Positions 55,941 to 64,000 of a DNA stretch of 64,000 nt are shown piece after piece; within the stretch, counting starts at the first letter, position 1, and each line of letters opens with the position of its first letter. The position numbers and the translations under genes are program-made. The DNA lies in assembly GCA_900491605.1 (NCBI GenBank), contig UESW01001596.1, positions 62,001 through 126,000 of the forward strand, read 5' to 3'. The notes below the pieces were generated by a model. That model was not told where the DNA came from and did not search any database. It was given only the letters and a program-made list of their open reading frames with translations. This DNA comes from Calamus simplicifolius (lineage: Eukaryota; Streptophyta; Magnoliopsida; Arecales; Arecaceae).

Positions 55941-57420
55941 AATGGCTAATCGGAGAAGGGCAACTTCTGAAGCCAGGACCAGGTCACCCTCCAGAGACCT
56001 GATCCGATGAGTAGGGTGACGCCGCAGCCGCCACCAGTTGAGACCCTGTCACCGCCAGCTATCCCAGTGACCCAAGACAAGTTCGCCACGCTGGTCCAGC
56101 AGGTCCAAGCCCTGACCTGTCTGGTTCAGGAGCGCCTTACAGCTGCCCCTGCTCCACACCTCCCTGAGGAGGCCGCAGCTCCTTTTTCTTCGGCCACCTC
56201 TTCTTCTGGTCCGCATGGAGCCGCGGACCCCCCGCACCGACCCAAAGAGGCCAGACCAGTCCCGCAAGGGAGCTGCGACAAGGATCTTCCCAGATCTCGG
56301 CGGGCCCGGTCCCTCTCTCCGGAGTCCTCCCGCCATGATTCGACGCCATCTCCGTGCTCTCCTCGCCCGGCCCCTCCTCTTACGTCTGAAGAGGAGATCC
56401 GCCGATAACTCGGGAGATGCGTCAAGAGCTGGACGCCGCCAAGCAGGCTCATCCGCCTCAGCCTAAGGCGGAGCAGGGTATCCCCTTCTCCAAGGGAATC
56501 ATGGAGGAAGTGATTCCCTCCCATGTTAAGCTACCCTCCATCGAGCCCTACCATGGCTCCTCCGATCTCGACGATCACCTCAGCAGTTTCGGTCGATCAT
56601 GATGTTTCATGGAGCATCAGATGCGATCCTGCTGCGCCTTCCCTCCACCCTTAGAGGGTCCACTCGAACCTGGTTCAACGCTCTGAAACCAGGTTCCGTT
56701 GATTCGTTTGACGAGCTGAGCATTTTTTTATCGGCCAGTTCGTCAGCAGCTGCCGCCACCGACGAAGATCCGACTCCCTCTCTGAAGTTAAGCAGAGAGA
56801 GGGGGAGTCCTTGAGAAATTACCTTGGCCATTTCAATAAGGCCATGCTGGAGGTGGACCACCTTAATCATGAGGTGGCTATGTCCGCCCTAGTGGGTGGA
56901 GTTTTGAAGGAGAGCGACTTTTACCTGGCGATGGAGGTCAGTTACCCCCAAACCTCTCCGATATGATGGCCCTGGCAGACAAATACGCCAGAGTCAAAGA
57001 ATCACGGAGGGCTGCCCGTGCCGAGCTGGCAAAGAAGAAAGAATCCAAGGGCCCAGACAGGCATCGACCTACCCACCAGCCAAGCCCACCTCATCGCCAA
57101 AGAGCTCCCCCACCGCCACCAAGAAATTACTCCCGGAGCCCGCCTAGGCGGTTTGACCGATACACCCCGCTCACTGTTCCTAGGACGCAGATCCTCATGG
57201 AAATAGAGCGCCAGCTCCCCCGATTAGCTCCTCTCCGAGGGAACCCAACCCGGAGAGACCCCACCAAGTACTGCCGCTATCACCGGGAGCATGGCCACGA
57301 TACCGAGGAATGCTGGCAGTTGAAGAACGAAATTCAGCAGCCTCCTCCTCCTCCAAATCCACCTGTGATCGGCCACATCAATGTGATTGAAGAAGCCGGT
57401 GGTTCGTCGAACTTCAAGAA
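55941..57420 (+). pseudogene. Tat-2 gag, frameshifted
   Basis: Opens MANRRRATSEART, the same start as Tat-1, but a one-base difference shifts it out of frame within 12 codons. Homology resumes at about 56007 (VTPQPPPVETLSPPAIPV). The gag domain lies at about 56500-56950 in three pieces (MEEVIPSHVKLPSIEPYHGS; STLRGSTRTWFNALKPGS; LDEVDHLN-like). The knuckle-like motif YCRYHREHGHDTEECWQLKN is at about 57270-57330 with all ligands present. Compared with Tat-1, a segment after the knuckle is missing (IERLIQRGRLNQF to EPQ), an in-frame deletion of about 28 codons. Confidence 0.83.
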
Positions 57421-57439
57421 TGATGAAGAAGGTTCGGCG

Positions 57440-58060
57440 CCGAAGAAAGCGCGAACGGGTGAGCTCTCCTTCTCCGATGATGATCTCCAGGGGATACAAT
57501 TCCCGCATGACGACGCGTTAGTTGTATCTCTCAATTTAAATAACTATGATGTAAGTCGGATTCTTGTTGATAGTGGAAGCTCCGTAAATGTTCTGTACCT
57601 CGATGTGTTTGCCAAGATGAAATTGCTCATGGAAAATCTCCGAGCCGTGGACTCCACCCTAATGGGGTTCACCGGCGACGTTATCGTCCCAGAAGGGGTC
57701 GTAACTTTGACGGTTCGGGCAGGAACCTGGCCCCTTGTGGCCACTGTTCACACAGACTTCCTGGTGACCAAGCTTCGGTCGCCCTACAATGCGATATTTG
57801 GGAGACCCGGCCTGATGTCCCTCAGAGCCGTCGTCTCCATCCCACCTGTCTATGAAGTTCCCCACCGGGCGGGGAGTTGGTGTTGTCCAAGGAAGCCAAA
57901 CTATGGCTCGGCAGTGTTTTGTCACCAGCCTTCAGTCCAGGATGCCTGAGGTTGATGGGCTGGACGCTCGGGAGGACTTCGCCGAGCAACGAGGAGAACC
58001 AGCCGAAGAACTGGAGGAAGTACCACTGGACGAAGCTCGCCCGACCGAACCATAAAGATC
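57440..58060 (+). pseudogene. Tat-2 aspartic protease
   Basis: Continuous with gag from 56963 to 57949. The catalytic motif VDSGSSVN is at about 57566-57590, followed by LYLDVFAKMKLLMENLRAVD and FGRPGLMSLRAVVSIP. A one-base loss near 57850 shifts the frame. The continuation is at 57852-58055 (PEVDGLDAREDFAEQRGEPA). The protease core is better preserved than in Tat-1. Confidence 0.82.
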
Positions 58061-58084
58061 GGGTCGCTACTGAAAGGCGAGTCC

Positions 58085-59340
58085 CGGCAAGAACTGGTTG
58101 ACTCTGTCCGCCTCTGACATGCCAGGAATCAGCCCTGATGTTCTCGTCCACGCCTCAACGTGACGAGATGTACCACCCGTCAAACAGAAGAAAAGGAGCT
58201 TTGCCCCGAAGCGGCAGAGAGCTATTGAAGAGGAGGTTGACAAGCTTATCAAGGCAAACTTCATTCGGAGGTGAATTACCCAAGTTGGCTGTCAATGTTG
58301 TCATGGTAAAGAAGTCGAACGGCAAGTGGCGGATCTGCATCGACTTCACCGACCTCAACAAAGCGTGCCCGAAGGACAGCTTCCCTCTCCCCCGAATTGA
58401 CCAACTTGTGATGCCACCTCGGGTCATCAGATGCTGACATTCATGGATGCCTACTCGGGCTACAACCAGATTCGGATGGCCCCCGAAGATGAAGAAAGAC
58501 CGCCTTCATAACCGACCGAGGTACTTACTGTTACCGTGTTATGCCCTTCGGTCTTAAAAATGCAGGTGCCACCTACCAAAGGCTGGTCAACAAAGTCTTC
58601 AAAGAGCAAATCGGCCGGAACATGGAGGTATATGTCGACGACATGCTGGTCAAGAGCAAAGAAGCGTCACAGCACATCGAGGATCTCTCGGAAAGCTTCG
58701 CGACACTCCGCAAATATCGGATGAAGCTCAACCCAACTAAGTGCGCCTTCGGCGTTAACTCTGGGAAGTTCCTCGGCTTCATGGTTTCCAGGGGTATCGA
58801 AGCTAACCCCCAGAAGATCCAGGCTCTTCAGCAGATGGCGCCCCCAGCATCTATCAAAGAAGTCCAGCGCCTGACTGGAAGAATAGCGGCCCTCAACCGC
58901 TTCGTGGCTCGGTCTGCCGAAAGATGCCTTCCTTTCTTCAAAACTCTTCGGTCGGCTAAGAATTTCCAATGGTCTTCCGAGTGTCAAAAATCATTCGAAG
59001 ACCTCAAGAAGTACCTCGGCTCTCCCCCTCTCCTCAGCAGTCCAATCCTGGAGAAACATTTTCTGTATCTGGCTGTCTCGGAAGGTGCCATTGGCTCGGT
59101 GTTGGTCAGAGAAGAAAATAAGACCCAGAAGCCAATTTATTATGTCAGCAAACTGCTCCGAGATGCGGAAACGAGTATACCCGGATTGAGAAGATGGTGT
59201 TGGCCTTGATAACCTCAGTCCGAAAGTTGCGGCCATACTTCCAAGCACATTCTGTGACGGTCCTGACCGATCAGCCCATCAAGGCGGTGGTCCATCGCCG
59301 GAGACATCGGGAAGGATGACTAAATGGGCCGTTGAGCTAA
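58085..59340 (+). pseudogene. Tat-2 reverse transcriptase and first RNase H
   Basis: RT palm motifs are present: VVMVKKSNGKWRICIDFTDL near 58303, NKACPKDSFPLPRIDQL near 58357, and YVDDMLVKSKEASQH at about 58633. An open frame of 222 codons (58541-59209) covers the RT palm to RNase H connection (TGRIAALNRFVARSAERCLP, FLYLAVSEGAIGSVLVREEN, KPIYYVSKLLRDAE). At least five single-base losses break the rest (for example near 58160, 58275, 58300, 58410 and 58495). The segment holding AFAWSASD is partly deleted near 58090. Confidence 0.86.
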
Positions 59341-59379
59341 GCGAGCACGACATTCGGTTTCAACCTCGCCGGCCATCAA

Positions 59380-59760
59380 AGCTCAGGTGCTAGCTGATTT
59401 CCTCCTCGAATGCACCATCCCGGAGGATGGCTCCACTCCCAACTCCCCCGAGCATCCAAAATCTGACGCCCGTGGCTCCTCCATGTCGACGGGTCGTCCA
59501 ACGCCCATGCTCTGGTGCGGTTTGATCCTCACCAGCCCGGAGGGGGCGACTTTCGAATATGGCGTCCGCTTCTCCTTCCCAGCCTCCAATAACGAAGCCG
59601 AGTATGAAGCTCTGCTCGCGGGCTCCGAATCGCCCGCGACCTTAAGGTGGAGAAGCTGAATGCCTTCACCGACTCTCAGCTGGTGGCTGGTCACGTGCGG
59701 GGCGAGTTTGAGGCCCGGAGCCGAACATGATTCGATATCTCCAAGAGGTTCGAGGCCTAC
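59380..59760 (+). pseudogene. Tat-2 second RNase H-like domain
   Basis: Shows LADFLLECTIPEDGSTPN, then MSTGRPT where the other copy has HVDRSS (frame lost), NNEAEYEALLAG near 59590, and DSQLVAGHVRGEFEAR at about 59671. Here the codon that is TAG in Tat-1 is CAG. Breaks are again one-base losses. Confidence 0.8.
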
Positions 59761-60036
59761 TCTCCCATTTCCCTGAATTTGAAATCATTCAGATTCCTAG
59801 ATCCGAAAATGCCGTGCCGACCTATTATCTCGACTGGCGACTGCGGAATCGATGGACGCCGAGCAAAAATTTCATCTGGAAATTTTGGAGAGGCCTAGTA
59901 TCGCGGAAGCTGACCGAGTGATGCAAGTTGAGGCCGAACCATCATGGTTCGACCCCATCCTGAAGTATCTTAAAGAAGGGTCGCTCCCAGCCGATCGAAG
60001 GAAGCTAGAAAGCTAAAGCTGCAAGCCACCCACTAT

Positions 60037-61170
60037 GTGCTGATTGACGACCAGCTCTACAAGCGGTCCTTCTCTATGCCGCTGCTCAGATGCCTTCGCC
60101 CATCTGAAGCTGATTATGCCCTTCGGGAGGTACACGAAGGAATTTGCGGCAACCATCTGGGGAGCCGGTCTTTATGCCACAAGGTGCTGCGTCAAGGTTA
60201 CTATTGGCCACCATGCAAAAGGATGCTGACGACCTCGTCCGAGCTTGTGACCCATGCCAAAGACACTCCAGTATTCAGAGGCTCCCCTCCGCCAGCCTGG
60301 TCCCCATTTCCTCCGCTTGGCCCTTTGCCAAGTGGGGAATGGACATTCTCGGCCCGTTTCCACTCGCCACGGGACAGCGAAAGTTTTTATTCGTCGCCAT
60401 CGACTACTTCACCAAATGGGTCGAGGCGGAAGCAGTTGCTCAGATAACTGAGGCTCGGGCCAAGGACTTCGTGTGGAGATCCATCATCTGCCGCTTCGGC
60501 CTCCCACACACCATCATCACTGACAACGGCAAGCAATTCGATAATCCGAAGTTCCGTCAGTTCTGCGAGGAGCATGGGATCCATCACCGCCTTACCTCGG
60601 TCGGGCATCCGCAAGCTAACGGAGCAGCCGAGGTAACAACCGAACCTTGCTTCAAGGGATCAAAGCTCGGCTCTCCAGAGCCCGAGGCAGATGGGCAGAC
60701 GAGTTGCACCATGTCCTATGGGCCTACCGCACCACCCCGAGAGTGCCCACAGGCGAGACCCCATTTCGAATGGCCTTCGGCACAGAGGCCGTCATCCCCG
60801 TGGAGATAGGACTCCCTTCCCTGCGGGTGGAAAGCTACTCGGAGGAAGCCAGTGACGAGCAGCTCCGCACCAACCTCGACCTGGTAGAGGAGATCAGAGA
60901 AAAAGCTCGATCAGAATAGCTGCCTACCAGCAAAGAGTGGCCCGTTACCATGCCTCCAGAGTCAAAGGGAAAGCTTTCTCGCCTGGCGACCTTGTTCTCC
61001 GAAAGCATCTGTCTCCAAACCGCTGGAGCAAGGAAAGCTAGCTCCAACTGGGAAGGCCCCTACCAAGTAGGAAGTCGTCGGACCTGGCACCTACAAGCTC
61101 AAGATCTAAGCGGAGATCCATCCCTCGGACATGGAATTCGGACAACCTCCGCAAGTATCATCAGTAGGGT
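60037..61170 (+). pseudogene. Tat-2 integrase
   Basis: HHCC region at about 60110-60290 (EVHEGICGNHLGSRSLCHKV; ACDPCQRHSSIQ), DDE core at about 60340-60640 (WGMDILGPFPLATGQ, TDNGKQFDNPKF, NGAAEV), then ADELHHVLWAYRTTPRVPTG and FGTEAVIPVEIGLPSLRVES at about 60690-60830. TDNGKQF is the usual form, where Tat-1 has TDNDKQF. Frameshifts occur near 60210 and 60640, plus others after 60915. No C-to-T stop is needed to explain the main breaks. Confidence 0.87.
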
Positions 61171-61309
61171 ACGCCTTCTACAGGCTCGCCTTCTTAATTT
61201 TTGTCAGGCATATTGTTTCATAATTCATGACATGATTACCACGATTATATCACCAAAAATCGTAAAGGAAACAGATGCTGCTTACCAATCCTCGGCACGA
61301 CCGAGTTAT

Positions 61310-61880
61310 CTATTTGAGCAGAAAATCTTGGAACCTCGACTGGGCCGAGCAGCAAATCTTCGAACCTCGGCTGGGCCGAGCAACAAATCACCGAACCTCG
61401 GCTGGGCCGAGCAACAAATCTTCGAACCTCGGCTGGGCCGAGCAATAATCTCCGAACCTCGGCTGGGCCGAGCATAAATCTCCGAACCTCGGCTGGGCCG
61501 AGCGATAAATCTCCGAACCTCGGCTGGGCCGAGCGATAAATCTCCGAACCTCGGCTGGACCGAGCGATAAATCTCCGATCCTCGGCTGGGCCGAGCGATA
61601 AATCTCCGAACCTCGGCTGGGCCAAGCAATAATCTCCGAACCTCGGCTGGGCCAAGCAATAATCTCCGAACCTCGGCTGGGCCGAGCAAAAATCTCCGAA
61701 CCTCGGCTGGGCCGAGCAAAAATCTCTGAACCTCGGCTGGACCGAACGATAAATCTCCGAACCTCGGCTGGGCCGAGCAATAATCTCCGAACCTTGGCTG
61801 GGCCGAGCAACAAGCCTCCGAATCTCGGCTGGTCTGAGCAACAATCTCCGAACCTCAGCTGGGCCGAGCAATGAATTCTG
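61310..61880. repeat. hairpin-unit tandem array of Tat-2
   Basis: About 18 units of about 30 bp, each with CCTCGGCTGGGCCGAG and a short AAT-rich spacer. It is the single-form counterpart of the Tat-1 array and sits at the same place, just after integrase. Confidence 0.92.
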
Positions 61881-62540
61881 AAGCCCCGGCCAAAACCGAA
61901 GCGTGCAAACCCCGACCGAAACTAAAGGATTTCCGAATAATCCCCAAGCTTCGACCGGTTCGAACAATATACGTCGCGCAATATCGTCAACGAGTACATA
62001 TTCCACGCCTTTAGTGATCTCTAAAGGCCTCGACAGGCCCTACACAGCCGCCTAAGAGCTCTGGACAAAGTCGGGGAACGTCTCCTACTACTAAATCCTC
62101 AGGCCAACCGAGCGGTATTCCTGTGCCTTAGTCGCACCTAATGTTCGAATCCTCGGCCAAGTGAGCGAAGTCTCCGTGCTTTAACCACGACCCAAAGCCT
62201 TGATCAAGTCGAGTGACTTCTTACATACTCCAAGATAACGGAAACATCTCCCGGTACTTTGGCAGAGGTGAAAGACCCCCTCTACCTAACGATAAATACG
62301 TACGAGCTGTCTCTTTCCAAAGAAACACCTATCTCGTTCCACAAACGAGACCATGTTTTACCGCATGAGTCCACGGGACCGCCCAGGTCTCCCTTTGGCT
62401 CGAACAGGGACAAACGACCCCCCCCCCCCCCCCTTTTATGAGGACCGAACGTCGATCTTAGCAAGAAACAAAAGTTACCAAAAAGAACCTCCCTTTCTGT
62501 TCATTATAAAGAAAAAGACAAGGAGAAAAAGAAAAAGCCT
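61881..62540. other. Tat-2 spacer
   Basis: Matches the 41350-41929 zone of Tat-1 in position. It has a C16 run at 62418-62433. Read on the minus strand, pyrimidine-rich sequence with AATGAACAG (about 62490) could be the 3' end of the small antisense ORF. Confidence 0.45.
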
Positions 62541-62851
62541 TCACAGAGGCTTACTGTCTCCCCCAGGAGCTGTCGGGTCCTCCCTACGCCGAGTCAGCTC
62601 GGCGACTTGCTAATAGAGGGACGCTATCACCCCCTCCTGCCGGTCAATGACCCGGCAAAGAGCCTCGGCCTCCTCGTCAAGACGGCAAGAAATTCCTCGA
62701 CCATCTCTTGGAACTGCTCATGGCCTGCTAAAGCTGATGCTAAGGCCATCCCATCGACGGTCACAGAAAAGCGACTCCCCCTGGAGTCCCTGCGGCCGTT
62801 GCTGCCGCCGCTCGGCTCTTCAGTCGATTGCCCTTCACCATGGGAGGCCAT
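62541..62851 (-). pseudogene. small antisense coiled-coil ORF, copy B
   Basis: Starts at 62851 (MASHGEGQSTEEPSGG), continues FSVTVDGMALASALA and EQFQEMVEEFLAVL, then shifts frame once near 62675. It goes on as EEAEALCRVIDRQEGVIASL, a stop where Q is expected, then QVAELTRRREDPTAPGGDSK and a stop at 62541. Residue by residue it resembles copy A (ITVDWEALASAFA; EALREVVDRQRGEMSSL; VAELSRRLEDL). The TATA box lies 67 bp upstream. Conservation between two separate elements argues that it once encoded a protein. Confidence 0.72.
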
Positions 62852-62917
62852 ACCTGCTCTCAGGAGCTATCAAAAGACTAACTGAGAGGATGACAAACAC
62901 TGACATCCTCTCGTCCA

Positions 62918-62925
62918 TATTTATA
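62918..62925 (-). promoter_or_regulatory. TATA box for antisense copy B
   Basis: TATAAATA on the minus strand within ATATAAATATGGACGAGAGG, matching the promoter of copy A at 42297-42304. Confidence 0.6.
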
Positions 62926-63414
62926 TCACCCTAGCGAGTATTTCGATCAGTCGAGTCATTAATCCCAAACCGGGAAATTTGCCATGCGTCGTCACTTCGG
63001 CTGGCGCCTGCGGGAAGCGAAGAGTCACAGCCCCTCCCAAGGAAGATCGATAAGCATCGGCGGCACGCCCGGAAATTCCCCTCCTTCTCTAGGGACTAGG
63101 CTCCCCCCAGTTTGCCAACCCTCGTGAAATAAATGTTCTTGAAAATCCACCATACTCCCTCGAATTGGGCGTCCTTGGAAAGGTACAAAGAAATAAAGCG
63201 CGCCAGCAATCAACATTAACTCGCCTCGCCCGAGGGCGACCGAGTCATAGCTCCGAATGCCCCCATGCGTCGCTCGTTTACATTAGAATCTATATTCACC
63301 ATAAGAACCAAACATAATGTCATCATTCTCGGCAATGACCGAGCTATCTGCATCGAATCTCCGTGCCTTGGCTGGGCCGAGTTATGAGTCGAAATAGCAT
63401 GTTGCAGCCGGTCC

Positions 63415-63660
63415 AAACGGTCTCCAAGACATAGTTTGGATTCGGGTAGCTCACAAGCCCCGGCCGAACTAAGCATTCTTTAAAACTTAGCTCGGATTCA
63501 GGTAGCTTACAAGCCCTGACCGAACTAAGCGTTCTTTAAAACTTAGCTCGGATTCGGGTAGCTCACAAGCCTCGGCCGAACTAAGCGTTCTTTAAAACTT
63601 AGCTCGGGTTCGGATAGCTCGCAAGCCTCGGTCGGACTGAGCAATATCTCTGTATCTTGG
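63415..63660. repeat. tandem repeat, about 64-bp units
   Basis: About four units containing ACTTAGCTCGGATTCGGGTA, GCTCACAAGCCYCGGCCGAA and CTAAGCGTTCTTTAAA. Related single segments occur in Tat-1 near 41650-41720. Confidence 0.8.
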
Positions 63661-63769
63661 CCTCAGCAAGGACTAAGCCGCGATAGCACCGCCGAAATAT
63701 GCTGTAGCATAAAAAGCACATTATAGGAGTAACAACTCTCCAACGCAAAAGAAGCAAAGGCCAAAGAAA

Positions 63770-64000
63770 GAAGGAATGAAATTTTTTTATTTTCTCATCA
63801 AAATAAAAGTTACAACCTCCTGAGAGGAGTTACAAGTGCACCAAAGCACAGCAAATAAAAATGAATGCATAGTTTGGGCGAACTGCTCCAAGCTGGCTTC
63901 GGTTAATAATGACATTTTGGGGCCCAAGAAATCAGACAAACCACGAACCAGTCAGCTCGCCCTGATAAGTGGCAAGGTCGACCTTCCACGGTCCCTCTGG
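63770..64000. other. Tat-2 segment homologous to Tat-1 43050-43270
   Basis: CCTGAGAGGAGTTACAAG (here) pairs with CCTGAGAGGCATTACAAG (43098), and GCGAACTGCTCCAA with GGCAACTGCTCCAA. Read on the minus strand it ends in AT-rich 3'-end-like sequence, so a further antisense unit may begin beyond the window. Confidence 0.6.

Larger units (their letters stand above)
54827..64000 (+). mobile_element. Ty3/gypsy LTR retrotransposon, Tat lineage (Tat-2), runs off the window
   Basis: Related to Tat-1. It has an LTR (54827-55856), the identical PBS sequence at 55857, gag, protease, RT, two RNase H domains and integrase (55941-~61170), then a hairpin-unit array (61310-61880), one small antisense ORF (62541-62851) and sequence matching the Tat-1 interior up to about 43270. 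The 3' LTR and any large antisense gene would lie beyond 64000. It begins 805 bp after the GT61 stop codon. Most frame breaks are single-base losses in short homopolymers. Confidence 0.92.

Overview
This is plant nuclear DNA, almost certainly from a monocot with a large, repeat-rich genome. A palm-like genome is my guess, but nothing in the window fixes the species. The evidence is one intron-containing plant glycosyltransferase gene in a sea of plant-type mobile elements: L1-type LINEs with RNase H, RTE-type LINE relics, a hAT transposon, Ty3/gypsy elements of the Tat lineage, and solo or LTR-like sequences. I see no bacterial operons, no rRNA or tRNA genes that I can support, and no CRISPR.

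Layout. 1-1072: gene-free. 1073-~7045: nearly full-length L1-type LINE on the minus strand, with ORF1 and ORF2 overlapping by ATGA. 7192-12580: gag-only, non-autonomous LTR element on the minus strand, with 5-bp target-site duplication (TSD) GTAAC and a 24-bp minisatellite in place of pol. 12586-16546: mostly featureless, with an LTR-like AT-rich repeat at ~15408-16200. 16555-20411: decayed hAT transposon (minus) with perfect 8-bp TSD CCCACAAA and a 683-bp hAT-type MITE nested in it. 20470-21695: solo LTR (TSD GTATA). 21734-22834: 5'-truncated LINE with a 16-bp TSD. 22850-32284: AT-rich and gene-poor, with RTE-type LINE relics at 25.2-26.0 kb and 30.0-30.6 kb, the second lodged in a degenerate tandem repeat. 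32290-49764: a 17.5-kb Tat-lineage element (Tat-1) with both LTRs and TSD TTCAT. 49770-51433: upstream flank of the only convincing host gene. 51434-54022: GT61-family glycosyltransferase, two exons. 54133-54633: foldback repeat. 54827 to beyond the window end: a second, related Tat element (Tat-2).

The most interesting content is in the two Tat elements. The sense strand carries gag, protease, RT, two successive RNase H-like domains and integrase, now broken by stops and frameshifts. The 3' half, about 10 kb in Tat-1, is organised for the opposite strand. It holds (i) a multi-exon antisense gene (45518-48500) whose GT-AG introns rejoin reading frames, with a Transposase_28-like N-terminus and a coiled-coil, acidic C-terminus; and (ii) small antisense coiled-coil ORFs of about 90-100 codons, two in Tat-1 (41930-42237, 44512-44783) and one in Tat-2 (62541-62851). 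These three share start, end and upstream TATA layout, so they look like one duplicated gene family. (iii) Between and around them are tandem arrays whose units are each built on a short GGC/GCC palindrome. A retrotransposon carrying an antisense gene cassette with its own promoters is the best candidate here for an under-described system.

Sequence-quality note: the coding breaks in Tat-2 are dominated by loss of one base from short homopolymers, whereas Tat-1 shows several C-to-T or G-to-A stop codons. Part of the apparent decay of Tat-2 may therefore be uncorrected assembly error.
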